A stretch of 64,000 nucleotides of DNA, from contig MU859168.1 in NCBI GenBank assembly GCA_033297205.1, positions 53,896-117,895 on the forward strand, read 5' to 3'. The translations under genes were made by a program, and so were the position numbers. This DNA comes from Pseudoneurospora amorphoporcata. Its lineage: Eukaryota > Ascomycota > Sordariomycetes > Sordariales > Sordariaceae. Each line of letters begins with the position of its first letter. The first letter of the stretch is position 1. This document shows, piece by piece, positions 1 to 11,862 of the stretch. The notes below the pieces were generated by a model. The model worked only from the letters and a program-made list of their open reading frames with translations, made no database searches and was not told where the DNA came from.

Positions 1-3000
1 GAGGGGTTCGACCTCGCATTCAGGTCACGCACCAAACATACAGACAGACAGCACCTCGCAGCACCTTACAACATTTCGTTGCCTTCTTTGCCTCGTTATC
101 CTCCCAGCCCTTGATCTCTCTCTTCCTCCTGACAGCTCTCACTCGGCAATCATCATGCTATCCAAGATGGACATGGCTTTTCTTTTTTGGACCAGCACCT
201 CCAACCCTCGAGTTCTATATTACGTGCTAGTCAAGTCCTCTTGTAGCACTGTGTCCTCATCATGCCTCTCATGTCTCACACACGTCGTTTGTCTCCATGT
301 TCCCGAGTGGGGCAAGATAGTCAATGGGCTGGGGATATGAGCTGGGGATATGAGGCTGGCTACCTTTCTTCTCCTCTATCAAGCAAACACGTGCTACGAC
401 CAGGAAGATGACGGAGCCTAGCTAGGTGTCTAATATGTCAGTCAGTCGGTCTGGGGCTGGTTATCTTATGGCCATGAACCATGAACATGGACCTGAAATT
501 GCCTCTTTGAGAGAGACGAGACATATCCCCCGCTTTCTTCAGTTGTCATCATATATCCATCTCTTGCTTTCAGCCTTAAAGGTATTCGCTGCAAAGGCTT
601 TGTGCAGCCGCAAAATGGCACACACACCTGGCCTTTCGTCCGTATGCTATGCCTGATTTGGCTCATGCTTTCTCGTCTTATTCCCACTGTGTCTTTTTTA
701 TACGAAAGTATCAAGATGGCTGCTGGCGCTGGCTAGTCAAGCAAAGGACCATGATGCTGTGTAAACGCCACCGGCTCAGATACATGTTATGCTTTCTTTT
801 TCTTATGCCAGTCCATGGCCCAGTCAAATCATGATTATTCATAAAGTTCATTCCCTCACCACATCAGTCGATCCAATACTACATACGCCGCAGTTTTTCC
901 CCGAGACCCAGGCCAGACCTCCTTCGCAAGGAGAGATCTACCTGCCAGCATCCGACCAGCGAGAGGCTTGCAAGGTATCTCGACTTTACCGCCCCTTCTT
1001 GTTCCCTTGCTCCTTTGCCACTGATGCTCACCCTCAGGTACCTCTCCATCTCAAGACTTGGTGCAAGTGTCACAGGCGACGGCGGGAAGGAAATGTTCAA
1101 CTACCACAACAGCCGTCGCCCCTTCTTTGACAGCGGAGCCAAATCTCGAAACAAAATACGCCTTCACACTATGACCTCGTGTGCGCAACATAGTAGCTGG
1201 CGAACTGGTCCAATCAGCCCCTCCGCATTTCTTTGCACTTGCACTTTGTTGTTGTACCACAGCTGGGATTCCGGATTCATGCAGATTCCCCCTTGCACTT
1301 CAGCATGGCAAGAAGGTCTTTTCCTACAAGTACCCTCCAGGATGAGTGAGGCTGGGACTGGCCGCACTGAGGAGACCAACAAAGAAACAAGCATTGCCCT
1401 ATGAGCTCTCCTCCTTATACGCTGCCACAGGTGAGTGTATGTGTGTTACGATACCGTTTCTTTCAGATGCTGTAAGAACACTAACCATTTCCTGACGTGA
1501 TCATACTGTACAGAGATTGCTCTCTACGAGAGTGAGGAGCTCCAACGGCCTTGGCTCACTGGCCAGACTGCACCATGGGCTGCCTACAAACAAAGTAAAT
1601 ATTCGTTGCTCAAATCTGGGTAGTCCGGACAGGGGGGGCGGGCAGGGGGCTTGTTGACTATCCTGTCATCAGAGCATCAGGACAACCAGGTGAGACCGAG
1701 GACTTATAACACTTATGACATCTCCTGCAACATCTCTTCTCCGTTTTCTGTATCCGTCTTGTCTCTCGTTTCTTTCTCTTTGATTTGCAAGGCTTTTAGG
1801 TCACTGCCTTTCTCAGTTCGGTTGGATTTCATATCAACTTGGCTTCCAGGTCACTTCCCCTTCATATCAACCGAGCAACTCTCGACATAATCGATCAGTC
1901 TTTAATCACTTTCCCGCCTGCGGTACGGCATCCTCTCGCTTTCTCGCATTACCATACGTCCAAGCCCTTCGTTCGAGGATTCCCCAGTCAGACAGACTTG
2001 TCCGAGAGACAGAGACACGGCCGCCGTCACCCGAGTTTTATAGATTCGAGACATTACTACAGCCGTACAGACATACACGACGCACGCACGACTTAAACGT
2101 CCGAGTTCACAACCTTCTTCACACCGAGGTCAAGTAAGCGAGTAAGCGACCTGTCAGGTTGGTCTTTGTCCTTCCCTTTTTTTTTCCCCAGTCCTTTCAA
2201 GTTGCTCTTCTTGGTTATCCGGGGGGTTGTGTATCTAGAATAGGCTCTTTCGTGCCTGAGTTCCGGGTTGGGGGTTACAAGATGCCCTCGGTGTGTGTCG
2301 GTGTGTACCAATTACCAAATCCTGGGAGAGGGCATCATTACTCATTAGAAGTGAGAGTGAAATGAACGGGGGGTGGTGTGTGGGACAGATTTTGACTTGG
2401 CAGCTCTAGCATGAACACTCGCTCACAAAACGTACGCCAACCAGGTCCCGGGTCTCCTATCTAGTAGCTGGAGCGCAACACAAGACACGCATACCTTACG
2501 CATTTAGGGTACCTAGACAACCATAGACAGCACCTTCTCAGTCAGGCCACCGAGGGATTCTGAGTCTGTTCTCACACCAGCTCTCCTTATCGGGCTTAAT
2601 CTACCTTGAACGATCGAGTCGAGTCCGGATCAAGAGCAATCAGACAGCAAGAATCCTGCCCGTCTGCATTTGGCGCTGCTGTGTCTGATCATCATCCACT
2701 CAGAACACGTTCACCCCGCCTTCACACAGCTTTCAGTCTAAACGAACAGTTTCTTCGTACCTTTCCACAACGATTCACATCCCTGTTACCAGCTGCAGCA
2801 GTTCGCAAAGATCGCCCTGCAGCACCTCACCCCTACGAGCTACCACAGCCGAGCAAGTCTCTCAGGACCTGCACACCACTGCCTCTTGCAAGGATCAGTC
2901 CCTGATCGGTGTCTAACAACGGGCGCCCAGGCGGAGTTTCAAGGCTTTTGATCGCCATCAGAAATCTGACACGGAGAAATCTTATCAGTTCAGGCCAAAA

Positions 3001-3315
3001 GACAAAGGGTTTGGAGCAAAATCCGATAGCACGGCTTAAAGGTTTAGCTGAGGTGTGGCTGGACAGACATCGACGAGACAACTCAAGGAAATGGTGTCCC
3101 AGACCTGCTATACCCCTCCCCATCACGGTCACCACACACACGATCAAAGACGATATAGTAGCCGCGCCGGCCCTCCCTACTTTTGTCACGGCGGTCCATA
3201 CTCTACCGAGCAACGTAGGAGTTACTCTTCCTCGGAGCACCACTCTGCCCACCCCCACCACGGACATCACTCGCAAGGGAGAATAGGCTCAGCATCTGCT
3301 GCACTTGGTGTTAGC
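1..3315. other. Long gene-free upstream region and probable leader of the zinc-cluster gene
   Basis: No reading frame here looks coding: all are short, overlap on both strands and lack recognisable domains. From about 1700 onward the plus strand becomes C/T-rich, as is common in long 5' leaders of filamentous-fungal regulatory genes, so part of this stretch is probably promoter and untranslated leader of the gene starting at 3316. Several ATGs precede that start and could act as upstream ORFs. One of them, at 3091, is in frame with the coding exon and would add 75 His-rich residues. Transcript ends cannot be placed from sequence. Confidence 0.4.
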
Positions 3316-4822
3316 ATGTCGGACCAAGGATCTTCGTCGGCAATGGATTCGGAGTCGCAGCCGCAGAGGAAGAGGATTGCTGTTGCTGTATGTTTGACTT
3401 GTTGAGCTCCTTCCGCCTATTCGAACAAAAAAACTGACAGCCATCAGTGCGGACGTTGTCGCAAACGCAAGATCAGATGCAGCGGTGACCCGGGCCAAGG
3501 TCAACCCTGTACCAACTGCAAGAATGCAGGGGTAGATCAGTGTCTGTTTCTTCGGGTGAGTACAGGTTCTTCGGGTTTGTTTGCATCACCACCACCACTA
3601 ACTCCTTTTAATGCCACAGGTCTCCTCCCGCGACATCCCGCTGAAGCCCGATACCTCATCAGATTTCGGCTACTCGGTCGATGACGCCCGCCTCTATGCT
3701 AACAGAAACACAATGAGCCCGGCCTCGATCCACTACGGTCAACATGCCGGTGCCGTTGGCGTCAGCGGCCTCGCTAGCACAGCGGAAGATTCTCTCATGG
3801 CTCAGTACGGTCGTGGTTACGCATACGGTCATCATCAAGCTCCGCCGCCGACCAGTCATAAGCAGTACTTCCCTGCCACGGCCTCGTACGCCTCATACGG
3901 TGGTGATCCTACCGCAGTTGGCGTTTCCGGTCAGTTCGGCGATTATACTGCAGCGGGATACCCGCCAGTACATGCTATGGCTCATGAGACGGTTGGTATC
4001 GTACCTAGCTGGGGTTCTGGTGCCAGAAAGACCCCGTACGGTGGAGTGTACATGGAGTCCACTCCCGAGTCTTACGGGGGATACGGAAGCTCGAGCCTCG
4101 TCCATCGTCCGGCACACCATGGCGCTCACCACGGCCACGGAACATCTACAACGGAATCGCAATCCCCCAACTTCTCCTTTTCTGGTGTGGCTGCGTCCCT
4201 ACCCACAACCAGCACGGGTGCCGATCGGTTGTTGCCGAACCCCACCACAGCCGGCACCTCCCGCTCCTCTTTACCTTACCCTGGCACAACTGTTAAGACA
4301 GGCGTCTCGAGCTCCCTCGCCGATGTCGCTGCTTCCGCAACTGCCTACGGGGGCTTCGATGATCTCCCCGCGTCTTACGGATCAGCTAGCACCGCCAGCG
4401 CCGGTCACTCTTCGTCTGTCCGCTCCCACTCTACCTCTGCGGATACCTACCACTCGTCGGTTTCGGGAGCAAGCGGCGCGGGTGCGGGGGAATCTCCGAG
4501 CATCTTTGGCGAGGAGGGAAGAAGCTTGCAGAGCCAAGGGACGGCCTTTGATATGAACACTTATACCGCGGAGCCGGTGCCGTCGGTTTCTTCTACGGGT
4601 AACAGGAGAGACTCGGTCGGATCTTCGGCGACTGGTGGCGGACATGGAGCATTGCCCAACGGCCTGTCAAATGGACAGGCGTATGTGCCGAGTGAGAGCG
4701 TGGTGCAGGTCGGCCCTGATCATCATGCTGGCCATCAGCATCAGGGGGTTACTGTGTACGAGCAGCAACGTCACCAGGCGCTTGCCGATGGACATAGGGC
4801 TTCTCTTGCGAGCCACCGCTAA
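3316..4822 (+). CDS. Zn(II)2Cys6 (GAL4-type) transcription factor
   Basis: A fungal zinc-cluster DNA-binding regulator, expected in the nucleus. The model joins 3316-3387, 3448-3555 and 3620-4822, giving 460 residues. Both introns (60 and 64 bases) have GT/AG ends and CTGAC or CTAAC branch sites and keep phase 0. Exon 1 ends in a basic stretch (RKRIAVA). Exon 2 carries the complete cluster C-x2-C-x6-C-x9-C-x2-C-x7-C at residues 25-56, starting CGRCRKRKIRC. The remaining 400 residues are Ser/Gly/Tyr/His-rich low complexity, and I see no fungal-specific middle homology region, so the protein is short for its class. The start at 3316 was chosen because it puts the cluster near the N terminus; an in-frame ATG at 3091 would give 535 residues. 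The target genes are unknown. The family call is secure and the exact start is not. Confidence 0.88.
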
Positions 4823-5137
4823 GGTCAAGTTGTTCGGCAGCTCTTGGCACATTGATAGGTACCCAAGAACTGGCAGGAAGTGGTCTTGGGCTCTTGGCGA
4901 GAAGATCTTACAGTGTGTGGTTTGAATAGTAAGGTACTCATCAATCAAGCTACATGTATGTCTTCCGAGTGGACACATGATAGGCTGGCCGCTGGCTGGC
5001 GGTAGCACAAAATACAGGACGGGATTGCAGGCACAGCACAGCACAGCATGGTATGAGGACGGGAGTATTGAAGGCGTCTAGTTCAGTTGGTACCTACGCG
5101 GCGTTACACAGACGGTGTATGTGGTTCGCGGGGGGCC

Positions 5138-5155
5138 GGGGGGGGGGGGGGGGGG
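5138..5155. repeat. Poly-G run
   Basis: Eighteen consecutive G bases follow a broken G-run and precede a short A-run. A run of this kind is prone to slippage and to sequencing error. Confidence 0.9.
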
Positions 5156-5480
5156 ACAAAAAAAAGCACGAATGCGGCCAGGAACTCTCAGCTTGGTCGA
5201 GAAGGGCGAAGGACGGGAGTCACGGGAGTAGAGCACACGAAAAGAGAGGCCTCAACTCGACGGCAGGGTAAGGGAGGGACATAGCACGGACACCAGACGG
5301 ACACCAGACGGGCAGGGACATGGTCAGGTCATGGGCTTGGAGGATGGGGAAGGAGGATGGGCTTGGAGGAATGGGGAAGGAGGATGGGGAACGACCTGAC
5401 CTGACCAGACCTGACCTGACCATTGAGCCTCGAGGAGTCACGAGTCACGCACGACATATCTACCTATTAGGTATCTACCA

Positions 5481-5501
5481 CCGCCGCCGCCGCCGCCGCC
5501 G
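5481..5501. repeat. (CCG)7 microsatellite
   Basis: Seven perfect CCG units lie in non-coding sequence. Other short arrays nearby include ATATC units at about 5565-5580, TTTCA units at about 5625-5650 and GTCA units at about 5665-5685. Confidence 0.9.
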
Positions 5502-7111
5502 TGCCTTGCATTACTTGCATTACGTCCGAAAGCATGGAAAGCATCCTGGCAGAAAGCCAGGTATCATATCATATCATATCACACTACCTCCCGTTCACTA
5601 GACACTAAGGGGTATCACGGCTGCATTTCATTTCATTTCATTTCGTTTCATGTTCCTTTGTCGTTAGTCAGTCAGTCAGTCAGTCAATCAGAAGAAGAAA
5701 AGATTCGTTTTGTCTTGGTTTCTTGCTTTACAAGTGCTAAAGCCTACAGTCGGTCGGGATTTCCTACTTGTTTCGGAGAACACATCTTTCACAGTTTCAC
5801 TTTCGGGGCGTCCAGTCTTTGTTTCTCGGTCTTTTTTTTTCTTTTCCGCTTTTTTACTCGAGGGATATTCCCGTGTCGTCTGGTTCTGGTTTGCTCGAGT
5901 CTGTCTGTCTGCATGTGTGTGTTCATTCATTCATCGGTGGTCAAGAAGGTAGATACAAGCAGCATCATAGTACCATAGCTTACCTTAGGTAGTTTAGGTA
6001 CCGTACCTTGTCAATTTCTCAGTTAGGTAGTTACAGGTAGAGAGAACAGTAATGCTATTAGTCTGCCTACGTAGGTATCATCTTTCTGCTGACCTGCTAT
6101 AGAGCTGTTGTCGCTAGTTGATAAGGTAACTAGAGCAGCCAAGTGCCAACCCTGACATTCTATTCTTTCCATGAGTCAGTGCCGACAGTACCTTACCTTA
6201 CCTACCTAAAAAAGCGCCAGTGGACACTGGACAGAGGGTTGGTTGGTCGTGCGTGTTTCCCAATCCCACCCGGGCGGGCTTCGGGCTTCTTCTCCCGAAC
6301 GAACCTTCTCCCGATCGAACCTTCTCCCGTACCTTCTCCCGTATCTTCCAAATCTTCTTCTCCCGCAACCGTTTCTCCCGCATCCGTCCCCTTTCCTCCG
6401 ATGCCTTTCTTGTTCCGTTCCGTTTCCGTTCCCTTCCCTCTTTTCCCCGTAAGTAAATACCCAAGGTAAGCCGTTTTCGTCCAGTCCGCTACTAAGCGTT
6501 ACTAAGGCCGGTACGGAACGAAACGGAAAGGCACTGCACACTTTGATTGTCATTGATCAACGCCTGATCTCTTCTTATTTTGTGTGGTATATATGACATG
6601 GCATTGGATTGCAAAAGATGAGGGTTATGGGTATTAATGAAGGAATAGATTGGGAGTTTGTTACGCTAGGCAAGGTACTCCCCTCCCGTCCGAGTGACCG
6701 AGTCTGGTCGCCACTATCTAGGTATCTAGTCTATTTCTTCTTTCCCAGGGGTATGAATGTATCTACCTACAACCTACCAGATGTATGAATACCAATCAAT
6801 CAGTCTCAACTTACTCCTTTTTACGCATACGGAAAACTTGAAACTTGAAACTTGAAACTTGCATCCTTGGGTAAGGTAGGTAAGGTAGGTATGTAGGTAT
6901 GTATGCTGGCCGGCCTTAGTTCTAAAGCTACATCTACCTATCTGGCACCTACATACTTTATCTTACAAATTTGTCTTTTTCGTTACAGTATGTGGGTTTT
7001 GACATTCATCACAGTACGAGTTGTCCTCCTCTTTTTTTTAAATTTTTTTTTTTTTTCTGAATTTTCCTGAACATGAACATGAAACGCGGCGGCGGCGGCA
7101 AGGTGCAGCTG

Positions 7112-7146
7112 ATGGTGCAGCAGATGGTGCAGCAGATGGTGCAGTA
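7112..7146. repeat. 12-base tandem repeat, three copies
   Basis: The unit ATGGTGCAGCAG occurs about three times, directly after a GGC array. It is open as a short repetitive peptide on both strands, but no gene around it is supported. Confidence 0.75.
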
Positions 7147-8042
7147 GAGATATCGCTTTGCAGCATACCTTCCTTAGCTACCTTACCTAAGGTAGAGAGG
7201 TACCTTATGCATGTGGGCTGCAGATACGTAGTAGGTACGGTACACCCAGCCATGTTACGACCATAGGGTAGGTGTCGGGTCTTGGCGGTAGTCCAGTCCC
7301 GTCTTGGGAATGAATGTGGATGAGTACGATGAGTACCTTGGAGAGAGGTAGGTACCTTGGAGAGAGGTAGGTAGGTAGGTACATAATAAGGTAGGTACAA
7401 GGAGTAGATTTTGATGAGGCTACCTAGGTAGAGTTATGGTCAGGTCCTACCTACCGTCCTCCCGGACTGGGCCGTGCTGGATTTGAAGATATATTTTAGT
7501 CTAGTCTAGTCTAGTATGGACTGGACTGGACTGGGCCAGTGACAAACAAGCGGGCAAACTTGCTTGTCACGAGACGGGATTAAATGGTTGGTGAGTTTTT
7601 GTAGATTGAGATCTTATCACGGTGTAACCCGCCTTAATAAGATCCCTCTCTACCTTACCTATCCTAGGTTCTAGGACTTGGGTCCTGTCCATAGGGGGTC
7701 TGGGCCCAGGTCCAGGTCCGGGTCCGGGGTCTCGGGAGGTTGAATGGCACGAGGGGGGGAGAAGGACCTGGCAATGCGTCTTGATCAGATCTTGATCTTG
7801 ATCTTGTCAGGAGGACCGAGGACTGGAAGTGGATACTGGGTACATTACTTGGCTGGGTACGGTACGGTACGAATCTATCTGTCCGTTTTCTGATCTACCG
7901 CTATCTTGCTCTCTTTTCTTTCTTTCGTACCTGCATTCCTTACTTACATAGATAGAGGTACCCATCTACCACTATCAGGTAGGTAGGTAGGTAGAATAGA
8001 GTAGATGAACCCAAAGTGGGACGGATGGATGTATCTGCGCAT

Positions 8043-8106
8043 AAGATCGCGGAATACTTCTTCATCCAGCGCACAAGATCGCGGAAGACTTCCTCATCCA
8101 GCACAC
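8043..8106. repeat. 32-base direct tandem duplication
   Basis: Two adjacent 32-base units, 8043-8074 and 8075-8106, both start AAGATCGCGGAA and differ at three positions. The unit is longer and more complex than the surrounding microsatellites. Confidence 0.85.
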
Positions 8107-10027
8107 ATACAGCCATACCAGCTCCAGTCAATACCTACTCGACTCGACTCGACTGGCGGTGCTAGCCATGCACTCCTCGCCTCCAATCTGCATCTGCATT
8201 ACAGCCGGCCGGAGTCACTCAGGTACATGATAGGTTAAGACAGAAGCAGCAGCGAGTATTCTAGGGAAGGCAACACCAGCCGCGCACTGCACTACATTTT
8301 CGACAGCAAAAAAGGCGGCGCGGCGGCCCTCTTTTTCCTCGTGGGTAGACTAGAACTTGTGTATCACCCCTTTGGAACTGAACAAGGCAAAAAACATAAG
8401 ACCATACCAAACCAATCCTTCATGAAGGAAAAGGAAAAACTCGTATTCATCAGTGGGCGTTGGTCGATGATCACATATGCATTGTTTGTTGCATTATATG
8501 CATTATATGCATATAGGGCTAGTAGAATCTATCAACAGCGGCGAGATTTATGTCGTCGGGGTCTGTGGGTCTGGTCGTCAAAACATGGTCCAGTCCAACC
8601 TGGCCGCTTTTTACCTCCAAGGCCCGCCGATTGTGTCAGTCCATTTTTCGTTATTCTGCATTACTTGGCCAAGGTATGTATGGACTTCCATTGGATGTCC
8701 GGTAGGCAAGGTACCTTAGGTAGGTAGGTATATGCCTTGCGTTTCAGTGTTTCAGCAGGGGGGATACTGTATCGGTACCTAGGCTGGACTGGAATAACGG
8801 GAAACTGGAACCTTGGATGCGCCCGCCCGGAGCCGCAGACCCCCAGTTCGATGTTCCTTACTTACGAGGACAGGGTCAGATGTGGTGGCCCGCTTCCGAC
8901 GACGCCAGGCCCGAGACAATCATGGTCGTCCATGGAGGGAGAGAGGAGGACAGTCCGTCCGTCCGACAAAAGAGGAAATTCCGGGCGATGGGTAATAGGG
9001 GGACCGCCGAATAGCCCGAAAGACGTGTGGGAACTGGGAGAGATGGTGAGATAGGGGGTCTGGTACACACAGGGACGGGAATGGCAAGCAAGCAAAGGCA
9101 GATAAGCGGCACAGTGGAACGATGACTTGCAGTGCTCATAGGTTAGTTAATATGTACGTCAAGTCCCCCATGCCTACCTACTAGGGGTCATGTCATGGGA
9201 CGTCGTGTCGTGTCGTGTCTTGTCATGGGCCTGCCTGTTGAGGAGAGGACATGTCATGTCGTGGGATCTAGATGAATCTCGCTTAGATGCTGTGTACCTG
9301 CCACCTGTATCTATCACCCATCCCATAACCCCACTGCTGTGCTCGACGAGGGGGGTGGGGGGTGCCTGCCTTCCAGTCCGGGAAGAATCTTGCTTGACAT
9401 GACTCGGATGATCGATTCGATTCGGATTCGGATTCGGTATGCCGTCCTAACCCAAGGTTTGGTAGGTCCGCCCGTCGTGCCGCCTGTGAAACCGGGGAAC
9501 TTTGAGGGCGCGAGGGCCCGTGGTGGGGGTCTGGTCTCGGTGTCCAGGTGTTCAAATGCCCTTGGTCCATGGGGTGGTCATTTGTCTAAAGTACTCTGGG
9601 TATCGGTCTGTCGCTTCCTCCCCTAAGGTCGATAGCCGGTACCAATCGACATTGGATCGCGGTTTGGTGCAGCATTGGTTTCTTGCGTTTTTTGTTAGTG
9701 TAATTAGTGGTGCGCCACTTTCTGTTGTTGTGAAGAGTGACAGGGGCATTCGTCGAGTGTATAATTTTTGGTGTAGTTAAGCTCGCAGTCGAGGAAGCGG
9801 TCATGATTCCGTTGGAAGTTGTTGAGGTGTGTGGCATTTTGGAATGAACGAGTGTCGACGCTAGTCGCTAACTGCCAAGCCTTCAAGGAGGTCACCGCCA
9901 AGGGCACACGTGACTGCACTGTTGAACGCGAAGGAATGTGGGTCTGCGATGTCCAAACTTTCAACTTGAAAGTCGCTGCAATGAATGAACCGCCGTTTCA
10001 CCACCACACCATTGCCTTATAAACCAC

Positions 10028-11202
10028 ATGTCAACAATGGCTCGAACGACGCAAATAAAGCGCAAGCATATGCAGATTGCTCGCTTTTGCCGGCAATACC
10101 TCCAGCTGGAACCCGTCGTGGACTTCCCCGACGGCGAGTATCTGTGCGATGCATTCGTCCAAGAGACACTGTACGAGCAGCTTTTCAGCCAAGACATCAA
10201 GAACCCTGCACCCGTGCGGTACCAGTTGAGGGTTCTGAAGGAGCTGGTCAAGAGGATCGAGGCAAGTATTGAGGACTGGGATCGACATGTAAGTTTCTGT
10301 AATTGTCTTTCATCTGTATGGCCGGGAATCCAGTGAGAAAAGGTCTCGGCTGGTTGCTGCAGTGCAAGTTTCCTCACCAGGTATAGTAGGGCCTCTCGGA
10401 CCATCTCTACACAAGATTATCCCATCTGCTCTCGCTGCGGTTACCCTCCGAGGCCGATGCCGCGCAGCAAAAGTGCTACGTCACTTACCACCTGTCTCTT
10501 CTCGACGGTCATGTGGACGACATGGACCAGACACTGCCGGTCCTGGTGGGAGACAAAGCCCCTCACATCACCCTCCTAGAATCCCGCAACCTCATCGCCG
10601 CCTCGGGCACCACCGGCCTTCGCACCTGGGAAGCTTCCCTCCACCTGGGGCAATATCTCCTCACCCGCCCCTCCCTCGTTCGCGGAAAGCGTGTGTTGGA
10701 GCTCGGCGCTGGCACGGGCTACGTCTCCATCCTCTGCGCCAACTATCTCGGCTCCAAACACGTCGTCGCCACCGACGGGTCAGACGAAGTCGTGGCCAAC
10801 CTGCCCGACAGTCTTTTTCTCAACGGGCTTCAGGGGTCTGACGCCGTCCAGCCGATGGAGTTGCGGTGGGGTCACGCGCTTGTCGGCACCGAGGAGGAGC
10901 AATGGAACGGGGGACGGGAAGTGGACGTGGTGCTGGGTGCGGATATCACGTATGATAAGAGCGTTATTCCGGCCTTGGTGGGCACGATTGAAGAAGTGTT
11001 TGGCTTGTTTCCCAAGGCGGAGGTGGTGATTGCGGCGACCGAGAGGAATCGGGAGACGTATGAGAGCTTCTTGAGCGTGTGTGAGGGCAGGGGGTTGGAG
11101 GTTGTTCATGCCGAGTTTCCGGTGCCGCCTAGGGCTGAGCAGACTGGGCCGTTTTATAATGATGTGATGCCGATACATATCTGTCAGTTGAGGCGGAGGT
11201 AG
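10028..11202 (+). CDS. FAM86/EFM-type protein-lysine N-methyltransferase
   Basis: Predicted S-adenosylmethionine-dependent methyltransferase of the seven-beta-strand class. Characterised relatives (yeast Efm2/Efm3, human EEF2KMT) methylate lysines of elongation factor 2 in the cytosol. The model joins 10028-10288 and 10390-11202, giving 357 residues. The intron (101 bases) has a GTAAGT donor, and the acceptor is set by stop codons just upstream in the exon-2 frame. The N-terminal part (about 1-100) resembles the FAM86 leader domain. The family signature GTTGLRTWEA lies near 160-168, SAM motif I (VLELGAGTG) at 189-197, and a GADITYD motif near 270-276. The next gene on the same strand is ribosomal protein eS24. 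Which EF2 lysine is the substrate cannot be decided from sequence. An alternative start is the ATG at 10037. Confidence 0.88.
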
Positions 11203-11862
11203 GGGGGGATTGGTGGTAGTTGGTCTTGGGCGGTTGCATAGGGGCGCTGAAAGAGCTGGAGTGAGCTGGAACTTGACGCCGGGGTTGGTGTTATTGATAA
11301 GAGCTTATCGGTCAACCTTGGTGGCCGTCCATGGATCCACGCCGTCGCATTGTCAGCTTGGTTCTTCCAGACAATCAGGAGATGGAAATGTCAAAAGTGA
11401 CAGGCGGTCGTTGTTGAGCTATGCATATTGCCATAGAACAAATAAAATCATCAAAGCGACGAACTTGCACTATGTCGTCGAGTATTGTTGATGAGAGGAT
11501 CCGACATGTTGACTTGAACGATTGATGTTGGCCCAGAAACGACAGGTCAAGGCCAGCTGTCTTGGCAAAGTGGAAGTCCGTGCGCTTTGGAAGTCGAGCT
11601 GCTGCACGGTCCACCTCATCCTCTCAAAGCGTCGGTGCCAAGATTTTCTACCCGCCTCATATCTCAGGCACACTCCCACAAGATTAGGGCTTGCACCCAA
11701 TTAACCGACACAGAAGTGGAATTTTGTGAGTGGCTCCACCGCAGGGTGCGAGCTGCCCCGTGCGCTGCGAGTGCAAAAAACAACTTCAAAAAAAGCACAA
11801 CCACTCTCCTCCAGCTTTGCACTTCTCGGTCTTGATCGTCAACTCGCCCGCAAGACACCAAG
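11203..11862. other. Intergenic region: 3' flank of methyltransferase gene and eS24 promoter
   Basis: I see no gene. Sequence just before 11863 is C/T- and A-rich, as expected for a strongly expressed ribosomal-protein leader. No TATA box was recognised. Confidence 0.5.

Larger units (their letters stand above)
4823..10027. other. 5.2-kb repeat-rich intergenic region
   Basis: I find no supportable gene here. The stretch is dense in TAGG/CCTA words (ggtaggta and the palindrome ACCTAAGGT/ACCTTAGGT), G-runs and short tandem repeats, and every open frame is short and reads through such repeats. The 3' end of the zinc-cluster transcript and the promoter of the methyltransferase at 10028 must lie at its two ends. 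A non-coding transcript is possible, but nothing in the sequence shows one. Confidence 0.5.

Noticed and set aside
4823..10027. Telomere-like or subtelomeric origin of the TAGG repeats
   Set aside because: The unit is GGTA/TAGG, not TTAGGG, and housekeeping genes lie directly beside it.
10362..10841. 159-residue plus-strand Arg/Pro/His-rich frame
   Set aside because: It is an out-of-frame shadow of the FAM86-type methyltransferase exon 2.
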